Shown piece after piece: positions 23,716 to 33,769 of a stretch of 64,000 bases of DNA; the first letter of the stretch is position 1; every line of letters starts with the position of its first letter. The notes beneath the pieces are model-generated. The model had not been told where the DNA came from, made no database searches, and was given only the letters and a program-made list of their open reading frames with translations. A program made the position numbers and the translations under genes. Source of the stretch: Marisa cornuarietis (taxonomy: Eukaryota; Mollusca; Gastropoda; Architaenioglossa; Ampullariidae); contig SMMW01000622.1 of NCBI GenBank assembly GCA_004794655.1, forward strand, positions 2,232,001 through 2,296,000. The letters are read 5' to 3'.

Positions 23716-26700
23716 GTAAGGATTTCAGACCAGAAAAAACAAACTCGTTTATATTTAAGAAGAGTCCAAACTCCGCAGATGTTTCTCACCAGAATTAATT
23801 CATAAATGGTGCTTTAACCATTCTTTTAAAAAAGTGTACACAATTTGTATTGAAAAAAGGCTACAACAGTATGCTATTTTTTGTATTCACTGTTAATCGA
23901 CAGTTAACAGAAAACATGTTTTCTCGATCCATTAGTATTTTAACATCTTGCCTTATACTTCCAGAATTAACATTGAAATCCATATTGTTTTGACAATAAC
24001 CTCATTAATGTAACTATACAGTTGAGGTAAACACACATACACATACACACAGACATATATCATTTAGAGTACCAAATAATACTGAAATCCTCCACCCTCA
24101 CCAAGGCACACCCACACCTGGTAATATTGCGACAGCAACATTACCTTCACGTCATCCGTTAGGAATCTGGGGTTTATTGTCACTGATGACATGACACTCG
24201 ATAGACATGTAGCATCTGTCTGTCGATCTGCCTATTATGAGATTCGTAAGATCAGTGCTATCCGTCACTTTCTACACGTGCTACCAACACTCTTGTCTGT
24301 GCGTTCTTTCTCGACTTGACTACTGCAACTCCTTGCTGGCAGGCTGCCCTGACTACCTCATTCAGAGAGTACAGAACTCTGCTGCGCGTCTGGTGCTTAG
24401 AGCAAGGAAACAGGACCGTGTCACTCCTCTCCTTCGTTTTCTACACTGGCTACCCATCCGTTCTCGCATTCAGTACAAACTGTCTGTGGTGTGTTTTAAT
24501 TTCTTTGCTGGCTCCTGTCCTGACTATTTTTCTGAATTTCTCATCCCTTACTCTCCGGCCAGACAACTACGCTCTTCGTCTGACGACCATATTCTAACTG
24601 TTCCTGTCACCAGAACAACAACATATGGTCACAGGACTTTTGGCTACTGTGCTGCAAAACAATGGAACTCTCTCCCTTTCCATATCCGCCACCTTCCTAC
24701 AACTGAATCTTTCAAATCTGCACTGAAAACGCACCTCTTCCTTGAGCATTACTCCTAAGTCCACACAATGCTAGTCCTTCTTACCCTCCCCCCTTCCCTC
24801 TTGCTACTTTACCCATCTTTCTCGCAGAATCACTATATTTCTCTGTTCCTGTTACTTGATGCCTTTTATTTTCTGTTTCGTCAGTACTGTCGTTTTCTTT
24901 CGTCCCCTTTGTTCTGTATCTACTTAGTCCACGTCTCTTCCTCGTTTTAAGCGCTAAGAGCATGCTCTCTATGAGTGTGAATATGCGCTATAAAAATCTT
25001 CACTATTATTATTATTATATTAAGAACAAACAACCCTGGAGCATTAAAAAACATGAAAGAATCAAAGAGTTAATGAAAATACTTACAAAAGATGTGTGTT
25101 TTCAGGAAGTTGTGGTGGGAGAATAAGTAAAATACAATTCATACAATGATGCTAAATAAAAGAACAAAATTCGCTTACATATGTATTGTTTGTATTAACT
25201 CATATAAAAAAAGTTCAAGGACTACTGGCACTACTTCTGTCAGATTTGACTGTTATACTACTGGCAATGGTTCTGAATGTTTTGTAACGGCTTGCACGGT
25301 TTTCATTGCATAGAATTGTGCATAAAGCTCACACAAATCTGTCACTGTGGTTAGGCAATCTATCCATAAAAGATAAGGCATGGTTGGTGAGCGTGATCAA
25401 GATTGCCAGCAAGATCATTGGCCTTCCACAAATACCACTAAGTGACCTTTACACCAGGGCTGTGAGGTTAAAAGCTATCAGTATTATCACAGACCCCTCT
25501 CACCCACTACATTATTTCCAAATGCTAGCCTCTAGCCATAAATGGGAGCAACTGGTCGCCAAGAAGAGTGCTTTTTTCCCAAGTCCTTTATACCAACTGC
25601 ATTATATCACTCTTTAACAGGACTTACAAATGTACCTATTGTGTGTGTGTGTGTGCATGGCTCTGATAATTATTGCTAGGAGCAGAGTTTAAGAGTGTAG
25701 TAATTGTATGGGACTGGGATGCAACTGCATGTTTAGTTTATTACTTATGTTAGCTACCAACAAAGAAAAATTTCTATTTCTGTTGTAAACAGAAGTAGAC
25801 AATAAAGATGTTTTGTATTTTGTAGTCGGAAAAGAGCTCCAAATTAGGAAAAGTATCCCAGGGAGCCTGAACCATTTTGAGGTCTTTGAACTGGTTAAAC
25901 ACTTGTATTATTATTAAGTACCAACACAAAAATAAATGTTTTAAAAGCAGTAATTTTGCATGATGATCACATGAATGTACAAGAAAATAGAAGAAACACA
26001 AAAACTGTCTCTATTAGTTTTCAAGATATTGCTGTTTGAAGTGCCTGATTTGTATCACATCTGTAACTATTTTATTTGGATGATAAGCTCTTATATACAC
26101 CATCTTGAGACTATAGAAGTGTATCTTGTGAGAAATTAACAACCAGACTTTCTGTTTAGTTGACTGAAATACTAATTTGCAGAAAACATGCTGGTGGGAA
26201 AAACAAAAAATCTGAAAAAAAACTTTTGCAAGCCCAGTGCATTTTGACATAAGTAATCGGTCAACAGCATCCATGTAGATTAGCAGATTCCATAGCACAG
26301 TTTCCCCAAGCACCATATTTCCAGTACTCTTTCAAGGAGTATATTACTAAATACACCAAAAACGTATTTACTTTAAAATAACCATTATATAGTACTCCTA
26401 ATTTTTTATACTAACTTGTAAGGCCTCATTTTGCAAGATATGGAATTTGAAATATTACAAAATCGTCAAGCCTAAAGTCAAAAAGAATGGGAAGTTTAAA
26501 GGTAATAAAATTTGAACAGTTGTAATTTCTGATCTACTGGACAGATTTGGTTCAAAATTGAAACATTGATTTAAAAAAAACCCACATGCATCTTTTATAT
26601 TATAAGTGTTAATTAATGTTACATAAAAAATTGCAGATTAATAATAAGTTATAGTCTACAATATATTACACTGGATTCATGATTTTCTTATATTTATCCA

Positions 26701-29700
26701 CTTATTGTTAAATATAACACCTTATCCATCACTATGTGATGCAATATACAGGTGCTTCAAAACACTAGATACATTGCTGCTACTTATAGTTTTCCTTATC
26801 TGCAATCCCTGTTACTGATTTATGCATGTCATTTAATTTGTTTGTGATGTAACTTTTAGGGTCTGCTTTCGGTTTCTGATAGGGGAGTATATTGTGACAA
26901 AGTGGGATGGGTGGTAATATGACAACATTAAAATAAGTAAAAGGAAACCAAGGAGATGATTTCCATGTAAGGTAGGTACTGCTAGCTCTGTTAATAATAG
27001 AATGAATTCAAGTGAATTTCAGTTTATTAAAAGAATTGACAGCAACAAAGTTAAGTTTGGCATTTTCACTTGTTTGTGTGATTAATAAGTTTGATTATAT
27101 CTTGTGATATGTAACTGGGTTGTCATCAATTTTTTTTTATGTGTTTGTTACAGAAGGTGAATGGAAGGCAAGTGAAAGTAGAAGTGAGATAGCAGCACAA
27201 GGTAGGACAGAGACAGTTACTGAGAAAGAAACATCTGACACAAGTGTGATTCAGAATCCACAATCCAAAGTAGATCTTGCACCGGTAGACCATCCTCATG
27301 GAGACGAAGGGCCTATCAGTGCGATAAATCTGCAAGGTCCCAGGGGAGGTAAAACAGAGAAAGTTGCTGGTAATAGAGAAGAAGAGCCTGTCGGTGGGAT
27401 AAGACTGCCAGGATTCAGGGGAGGTCAAACAGAGAAAGTTTCTGGTAATAAAGAAGAAGAGCCTATCAGTGGGATAAGACTGCCAGAGAAAGTTGCTGAT
27501 AATAGAGAAGAAGAACCTGTCCGTGAGATAAGACCGCCAGAACTCGGGGGAGGTCAAACAGAGACAGTTGCTGGTAATAGAGAAAAAGAGCCTATCAGTG
27601 GGATAAGTCTGCCAGGACCCAGGGCAGGTCAAACACTGAAAGATGTTGATAATGGAGAAGAAGGGCCTATAAGTAAGGTAAATCAGCCAGGACATAGGGC
27701 AGATCAAACACAGGAATATGATAATAAGCTGAAACCAGAGGCAAGCAGTCGAGTAACTCAGCCAGTAGAACAAGCAACTGTTGAAGGAATAACAGAATGG
27801 ATAACCAGTGTAAGCAGTCTCAAGGCAGGTGGTGCACTGGAGAGGAATATCAGTGAAGATGTTGGGTCTGACGAAAAATACCATAGCACAGAGACCAATA
27901 AAGGAGCAATAGGAAGAGGAGACACAGTGAGGGAAAGAACAGATAATCACACAATAGCAAGTGAACCAAAGAACAAAGATGCGATGCAGGACAAGGATGA
28001 GACTACAGGCAGCATTATACCTCCTTTTGGACCAGCTGAAGACAATGATTATCCATCGATTGGTATGTTATTGGCATATGGTGATGTTCTTTATGACTGA
28101 TGATGGTTAAGTCTGAACAGTGTAAGACTTCATTACTACTTTATCCTTTACTTATTTTCACCTCTAACATTTTTGGTCTGAGTGACTTGTGCTATTTTTG
28201 ATTCTTTGCATGTATTCATAAATTGGACTAATATCACTATGCAGACTGTTTAAGTAACGACAGCATGCAAGCATAAGAGTGTGATGCTGCACGCTACATA
28301 CTTCCCCTTATGTGTCCACATTTCTGTCAGTCACAGCCCTCTGTCTCCTGGTTTACTTCACTCCATTGTAGGATTGCCTTGTTCAAGAAAATTCAGATAT
28401 GTAGTTGTTTTAATCTTAAATAGTAGCTAGTAGGAGAACTTTCTTCGTCCTTTCTGAGATTTTGTATTATATGATTTCTTGCATTTCAGGTGATGATGAC
28501 GATGAAGCAGATCCTGATATTATTGATAATGAATATGAAGATCCTAATGCTGCTGCTGATGATGAGAATGATAATAGAAACTTTGAAATATTATCAGATA
28601 CAAAAAAAACAAAACAGCAGGTGAGAGTTCTTTAGCAGAGAAAGTGTGTTATTTGGGAAATGTGGCTGAATGTGCTAACAGATTTCAAAATATTGTTTTA
28701 TAAACTGAAAAATGAGATTATTTTCTTTGGATTTAGTGTTGCAAATACTGTTAAATATTGGTTTGATTTTTATTCATTACCGTCTTAATAGCCATTTTTT
28801 ATTTGCAACTTTCCCTCTCTACAATGCAGGAACTAGATTTTTAATGTTCAGCCTAGACACCCTAGGATAAAGCTGAGAGAAAAATTCCTCATTTTCTTCC
28901 AAAAAGGGGGGAAAGAGGGTATGAGAAGGGGAGAGATTTATATTCTGCAAGTAAAAAGAAAAAAAAATGATTTCATATGATTTTTTTGTGTTTTATGTCT
29001 GTGGGGGAAATGCTGCATTTATTCATCTCTTCTTGTATGTGTCCATGGGGAAAATGCTGCTATTATTTTTCTTGTATGTAGCTGGACAGGGGGTGGGGGA
29101 TGGAGGGCAGCAGAGAAGGAGTTGTTGGGTGGTGGTGGTGTGGAATGTGCATATGTGCAAATTAAAAAAAAAGTTAATTACCAAACAGCCTGACATTCCC
29201 AAGGATGGTGTGGTGAAGATTCCCAAACAAATGGATGTATTTGAAGAAGAAGAATCCTCAGGTCACTTCATGGCCTATTTTGTGACTGCAGTGGTGCTGT
29301 GTATTGCTGGCTATGTACTCTACCATAACAAACAAAAGGTTAGTAACCAGAAAATCTTTAAAGATCATATTAAAAAATGGAGTAGAGGAAAATTATTTTT
29401 ATGTATTCCTTTTTCATATTTGAGAGACTTTTTCTCATTTGTTCTTCAACAGCTTAGGTATCAACAACTTTTTTTTTTTTGGAACCCTTTCTTCTTTTCT
29501 TTTTTTTTTGTTTTCCATTTTTGTGTGATGTAGACTGATGTCCCCTCGTCTAACTGGCTGGAGGGGTCAGAGCTCTGGGGTATTTTTTGGTCTTATCTGA
29601 CGTCTTCCTGGTGTTGGATGTGATTTTGCATATTTATGATGGGCCTGCCATCGTGTGTTTGGAATATGGTGCCTCTTCTGTTTCGGCGGCTTCGGTTCCT

Positions 29701-32525
29701 TTTCAACATGCAGATATGATTGGTGCAATTTTGTGGGGTTCATGTCCCCTTGACCATTGTTCATCGGTGAACTTTTGCATGTGGTGAGGCTCATTCGTCA
29801 TTCCAGTGAGAGTTGTGCCGTTTGTTGGAATTATTGCATTTGCTCTGGAGTGTACTCTGGCTTGTATGATATGTTTGATATTTGGGCTGCGGGCTGTGTT
29901 CATACTGTATGTTGACACTGCCCTGTGGCACAGAGGACACGGTCTGCTAAACATCAACAGTTTGTCGTCACTTTATTTTGACGACATCACCTTCTCTCAT
30001 TTGTGAAGTGCCTTGAGCTGTCCATAGGACAGGATAAGGTCCTATACAAGCCAACGTTTATTATTATTTTGCCATGCATTCAGACACTGTCAGCTTGGTA
30101 GCTACAATGAAAGATGCAGTTGTCTTCAGGAAATCTTATCCCCAGAACTCCAGAACTTCTTCCTTAGTTCCACTGCCTCTGCCCCTGCCCAGGTAGCATC
30201 TTCTTGTAGTTCGTCAAAGCTTAGGCATGTCTGCAGGATGTGCTCTGGGGGTTGGGTCCCATGCGAGACATTGGCTAGTGTGCAACATTACCAGCTTGTG
30301 TAGGTATGGCGGGCGGCCCGGTGGTGCAACAGTTAGCACCTGTCACCAATACAGTGAGTTGGCTGTCCTGGGTCCAGCTCTTGTCTCAGGCACGCCTTCT
30401 TTCTCTGCATGTGGCATCTGTTTACAGGGCTGGCTGTCTTGCCGTGATATAGCCTTAGTTGCTGGCTCAGCGTAAAACACCAGTACCCCCCCCACACACA
30501 CACACCTCCTTGTGCAGGTAATCCAAGAGCTGGCAGTAGCCATTTTGTTGTTTGAAGATGATAACCTGCTCCTGCCTACCAAGCCACAGGAGGTCATCAG
30601 TATTCAGACCCAGTTTCAGTCATTCTCCAGGCAGGGCATAATCTGCTTTGGAGGACAGGTTTTGCCTCAGCATATGAAACTGGATATTCTACTTGTTTAA
30701 TCGTCTTAGCCAGGGATAAAAATATTTTTATGTTCAAAAACATGGACTTAAAATTTATGAAACTACAGAGTCATGATCATGGAGCACGAGCCACAATAGT
30801 GTATTGTGCTCTGCCGGTAAGGCCACAATTGTGGCCCATCGTGCAAAGAGAGAATCACGATCGTGGAGCAGAGCCTCTTCGTTCTATGCCGGGTAAGCTA
30901 GTAAACTGGCTTGACGGGCGGGTTAAGATTGTTGCCCTCTTTGGAAGCCTGTCTGCTTGCCTCACTCCTGTTCCAAGGAAGAGGTATCTGCTGTAAAGGT
31001 TGTTTTGGAGGTGAGGGGGGTTTTGTTGTGAAGTTAAACACTAACTTCATGCAAAATCCTAAACTTAGCTAGACCATAGGCTTTAACTTGTCTTATTTTT
31101 CTTTTTACTTATTTTCCTTTTGAACAAGTGTTAGTAAATCTTGGGTACTTAATCAAAACTTTACAAAATCAAGCTTTCTTCTTCACAATTTTTTTTTCTT
31201 GTCTTCAATCAGAGTGAAAGAGGATAAGGGACATAAAAAGAGACAAAGGTCATAAAAATGGGTTGTAGACTTCAAAATTGATTTGTAACCACAAACAAAT
31301 GCAACATATAAAATACCTCAATACACTTGAGTAGTTGCTGTTACAAGGAGGCAATTCATGCAGAATAATCTCAGATTGGACCCAAGTTTTTGTCTCTTAT
31401 ATATTTATTCATTCTCACCTGGCACAGTGTATTTTAACATCCAGCCATTTTGTGTACAGGTAGTCTTCGGGTTATGACGGTCTCGAGTTACGTCATTTCA
31501 TGGTTACGATGCTTTATACGATGCTCATTCCGACTTACGAGGTTTAGCGTTGTAAGTCGAACTGTGCGTATGCCTCATTCCATATGCAGCGGAAGTCATA
31601 GAGTCCAGTACAGTATTGTACTGTACACTGTACCCGGTTACACCAAGAAGAGGAGTCTCCTGCATGCCTTAACACCCTTCATTATGGCTCCCAAACGAAA
31701 GGTAGACTCATCTGATAATAGTGCATCAAAGAAAAGGAAGGTCATCACCATGGAGGTGAAAGTGGATATCATAAGGCAATCTGAGAAGGGGGAAACAGCA
31801 ACAGAAATTAGCAGGTCATTAGGACTTAGTCGTTCGACTGTCGCTACGATTATCAAGGATAAAGATCGCATCCTTGAACATGTGAAAGGATTTGCTCCTA
31901 TAAAAGCGACAGTGATAACAAAGCAACGTAGTGGGCTTATTATTGAGATGGAAAGATTATTGGTGCACTTACAGCACTTACAGTACAGTATTTCATTATT
32001 AAACGTACCGTACTGCACAATATTTTACTGTACTTAAGTTTATTTATAATTATGTAGGGTACTGTGTTAAAATAGGTGTATGGATAGGCTAAGTGTTTGC
32101 AGTACTGTACTGTTATTATGGTACAGTACTATATGAACGTATGATCCGACTTATGTCGAAATTCGGTTTACGACGCCGCGTAAGAACGGATCAACGTCGT
32201 AAGTCAAGGACTACCTGTACATACACACAAAATAAGCAATAAGAAAATTTGAACAACCACAAAACTATGTAGCAATTTGTTTCTTTGAAAGATTTTCAAG
32301 ATTGACTTTCTAAATGAGTGTCATTCAAAAAGATGAGAAATCCAGTTGAATTTTGTGTGTGTATGTGTGCAGATAATAGCTTTTGTATTAGAAGGACGAC
32401 GTGATGCACAGCGTCGCCGAACAACATCGAGTGGAACTGCCAAATACACCAAACTTGAGCCATCTGTGGAAGAAGTGATGCCTTCTCTTGATAAGTCTGC
32501 CGCCACCAAGAACTTTATTTACTAA
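23184..32525 (+). CDS. TGOLN2-like: TGN38/TGN46-like type I membrane protein, copy 1 (five exons)
   Basis: Predicted join 23184-23715, 27154-28062, 28490-28620, 29090-29338, 32373-32525; about 657 aa with all phases consistent. Vertebrate TGN38/46 cycles between the trans-Golgi network and plasma membrane. Domains: signal peptide (res. 1-26); an ectodomain with eight cysteines at residues 50, 73, 92, 103, 129, 150, 154, 164; an acidic Glu/Pro/Gly repeat stalk; an Asp/Asn-rich acidic exon; a transmembrane helix in GHFMAYFVTAVVLCIAGYVL; then the tail IIAFVLEGRRDAQRRR with YTKL. The IIAFVLEG(K/R)R juxtamembrane block and YxxL match the vertebrate TGN38/KCT2 tail; the cysteine domain is not known to me in vertebrates. 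Introns 1 and 4 hold LINE fragments and a Tigger-like element. The exon 4 start is the least certain boundary. Confidence 0.8.
24140..25020 (+). mobile_element. CR1/L2-like LINE, 5'-truncated 3' end in copy 1 intron 1
   Basis: Open frame 24237-24758 encodes LDYCNSLLAGCPDYLIQRVQ, TPLLRFLHWLPIRSRIQYKL and KALKTHLFLEHYS-type C-terminal sequence. A 3' UTR then ends ATGCGCTATAAAAATCTTCA plus ATT repeats. It is nearly the same as the 18.5-kb copy apart from a short deletion in the QRLQK region. Confidence 0.87.
25288..25617 (+). mobile_element. LINE reverse-transcriptase C-terminal fragment (second family)
   Basis: It encodes LWLGNLSIKDKAWLVSVIKI, ASKIIGLPQIPLSDLYTRAV and KAISIITDPSHPLHYFQML, ending in SAFFPSPLYQL. 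This KIIG...L..LY...RA..IxxDPSHPL pattern is the C-terminal end of a non-LTR element distinct from the CR1/L2-like family at 24 kb. No 5' RT core is present. Confidence 0.7.
25621..27153 (+). other. Remainder of copy 1 intron 1; no feature seen
   Basis: AT-rich intronic sequence with a short GT run at about 25640-25655 and no recognisable exon or repeat. It ends in the exon 2 acceptor. Confidence 0.5.
27154..28062 (+). CDS. TGOLN2-like: Copy 1 exon 2: hydrophilic repeat stalk
   Basis: The acceptor is gtttgttacag and the donor G|gtatgt; it enters and leaves in phase 1. From about 27340 to 27720 there are five to six degenerate units of about 24 residues of the type NREEEPISGIRLPG then RGGQTEKVAG. 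The rest is rich in Glu, Thr, Asn and Lys. The function is presumably a glycosylated or extended luminal stalk, as in vertebrate TGN46, whose stalk is also repetitive but unrelated in sequence. Confidence 0.8.
27340..27720 (+). repeat. Coding tandem repeats in the copy 1 stalk (about 24 codons per unit)
   Basis: Units share the pattern GNREEEPxxGIRLPG followed by xRGGQTEKV. Unit lengths vary and one is shortened (between the GIRLPEKVADN segments), showing slippage or unequal exchange within the exon. Confidence 0.75.
28490..28620 (+). CDS. TGOLN2-like: Copy 1 exon 3: acidic segment
   Basis: 131 nt between acceptor gcatttcag and donor CAG|gtgaga; it enters in phase 1 and leaves in phase 0. 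It encodes GDDDDEADPDIIDNEYEDPN and further Asp/Asn/Ala residues. No counterpart was found in copies 3 and 4, whose exon 2 ends directly in phase 0, so this exon is specific to the older copy or was lost from the others. Confidence 0.72.
29090..29338 (+). CDS. TGOLN2-like: Copy 1 exon 4: transmembrane exon
   Basis: It ends AAACAAAAG|gttagt in phase 0. It encodes DIPKDGVVKIPKQMDVFEEE, then SSGHFMAYFVTAVVLCIAG, then YVLYHNKQK. The single hydrophobic helix followed by basic residues gives type I topology, close to the FAYLVTAxVLxAxLYIAxHNKRK of vertebrate TGN38. The start is uncertain: 29090 (after gctggacag) keeps phase 0, but an acceptor at 29174 (run of A then AG) would also keep the frame. 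Confidence 0.65.
29533..30073 (+). mobile_element. Retroposon-like repeat in copy 1 intron 4
   Basis: It starts TGATGTCCCCTCGTCTAACT GGCTGGAGGGG and ends TGTCCATAGGACAGGATAAG followed by ATTATTATT. A related start (TGTCCCTTCGCTTAACCGGC TGGAGGGG) and LINE-like tail bound 39340-40352. Interior similarity between the two is weak, so they may share only the ends. Confidence 0.45.
30307..30508 (+). mobile_element. tRNA-derived SINE, copy A
   Basis: The head GGCCCGGTGGTGCAACAGTT AGCAC resembles a tRNA with A box, and GGGTCCAGCTC is a B-box-like segment. The body continues GGCTGTCTTGCCGTGATATAG and ends in C and CA repeats. Flanks carry a 12-bp near-perfect duplication CTTGTG(T/C)AGGTA at 30295-30306 and 30509-30520. 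The same family is at 36494-36679. Confidence 0.8.
30772..30865. repeat. Cluster of three perfect palindromes
   Basis: CATGATCATG (30772-30781), GGCCACAATTGTGGCC (30821-30836) and CACGATCGTG (30856-30865) lie within 94 bp. The first and last are followed by a related direct repeat (GAGCACGAGCC and GAGCAGAGCC). Confidence 0.6.
31457..32217 (+). mobile_element. Tigger/pogo-like DNA transposon, internally deleted
   Basis: A 761-bp element flanked by TA dinucleotides (31455-31456, 32218-32219). The TIRs are CAGGTAGTCTTCGGGTTATG and, in reverse complement, CAGGTAGTCCTTGACTTACG. From ATG 31684 it encodes a basic N-terminus MAPKRKVDSSDNSASKKRKV, then a helix-turn-helix: KVDIIRQSEKGETATEISRS and LGLSRSTVATIIKDKDRIL. 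This is the DNA-binding end of a pogo/CENP-B-type transposase. The catalytic domain is missing, so the copy is nonautonomous. It lies in intron 4 of TGN38-like copy 1 in the same orientation. Confidence 0.85.
32373..32525 (+). CDS. TGOLN2-like: Copy 1 exon 5: cytoplasmic tail with YxxL sorting signal
   Basis: Acceptor gtatgtgtgcag; 50 codons then TAA at 32523-32525. It starts IIAFVLEGRRDAQRRR, continues with GTAKYTKLEPS (YTKL is a YxxL clathrin-adaptor signal) and ends ATKNFIY. This is the segment most similar to the vertebrate TGN38/46 tail and is the main basis for the family assignment. Confidence 0.85.
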   Translation: MIAFVLEGRRDAQRRRTTSSGTAKYTKLEPSVEEVMPSLDKSAATKNFIY

Positions 32526-32598
32526 TCATTTTCCACCTTTACATATTTGATCTATTTTTGAGTTACTCTGTAGTATTTAACTGCACAATTTCAAAATA

Positions 32599-32604
32599 AT
32601 TAAA
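32599..32604 (+). terminator. Candidate poly(A) signal ATTAAA for copy 1
   Basis: ATTAAA 74 nt after the copy 1 stop codon. Confidence 0.35.
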
Positions 32605-33631
32605 GCTTTAAAGCAACTTATTTAGTGGCTTCTGATTGCTGAGTTGAGGGCTAATGTGCATAACTAGAGTTAGAAAAACCACAATTTATTGAACTATTTG
32701 TACTAATGTGCATAACTAGAGTTAGAAAAACAACAAATTATTGAACTATTTGTACTTAACACACATAGTCATTTCATTACCTTTTGGGAAAATTGACGCA
32801 TAGGTCTGACCAATATTTTATATTTGTGCATGCAAAGATACTTAACATTAACTTATACAAAAATGACTTTTGTATAATATTAAAATAATCATAAAAACAT
32901 ATAAAGATGTAGATATTACAGGGTTGTTCACAAAATGAACATGCTTTTATGCTGCACTTTTAATGTTTAGTTTATGATATGGGAAATTTCTTTTGTGCCT
33001 AAACTATTTTTCCTCAACTGAGCAGTTAGCTATATATTATGGGTGATTTAAGTTCATCGTAACTAAGTTTTTCACACGCTATAATTGCAATAATGTTTTT
33101 CTTACAGCAGTATTGTTCATTATCTGTCAGAAGTGTATCAGATGTTGAGTGCTTAGTGGTGCACATGGCCAATGCAATCAATTAATGTGCATGCTGTTAC
33201 AGTATCTTCAGGGTGTTTGTAATTTTGGTGTTGGAAGTATTTTGCATTTGTACTTACAGAAGTAATCTAAGGTTTTTGTTCTATTTTTACCATGAGTATT
33301 CAAAAATGATTTTGACTGGGTTTAGACCATTACACAATTTACTAGCACTTTTTCCTAGTGTTTAATGGTTGGGCAAGCATAAGGTGTATCCATCAGTTGC
33401 TTCCTATGTTTATTGCCTTTTAATGTTTCTTGTTGTTTCCCACTTGCTGTGTCAGAAGCTGTGATGTCTGATTGCATCTATTAGATTATCATACTAATGC
33501 AGTGCTGTGCAACTAAAAATTTATTTTTAATTTGACCAGGATTCCATGTTTAGTTTTTAAAAAGGTAGCTTGAATGTTAAGCAAACCATTTCAACAAATA
33601 ATCATTTGAAGACTTTTATAAAGGTTGAAGT

Positions 33632-33769
33632 CTACGTGAGCCTTGTAACAAAACATGACATGGGATCTCCGTTGGCTTCTAGATTGAAGTCTTTCACGGC
33701 TATGGACTGTGTTGCCGAACTTGCCTTGGTTGTTTGCTCATCAGATCTTGGACTGGGTGGTATGAACAT
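33632..33769 (-). CDS. Possible terminal exon of an unidentified - strand gene
   Basis: Not a recognised family. On -, gaagatacag|ATG begins 45 codons to TAG (plus-strand CTA 33632-33634): FIPPSPRSDEQTTKASSATQ, SIAVKDFNLEANGDPMSCFV, TRLT. It stands out because it is richer in G+C than the AT-rich surroundings and has a coding-like composition. The upstream frame continues but loses this character. No partner exon was found in the window. It could equally be a chance frame. Confidence 0.3.
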   Translation of the reverse strand: MFIPPSPRSDEQTTKASSATQSIAVKDFNLEANGDPMSCFVTRLT

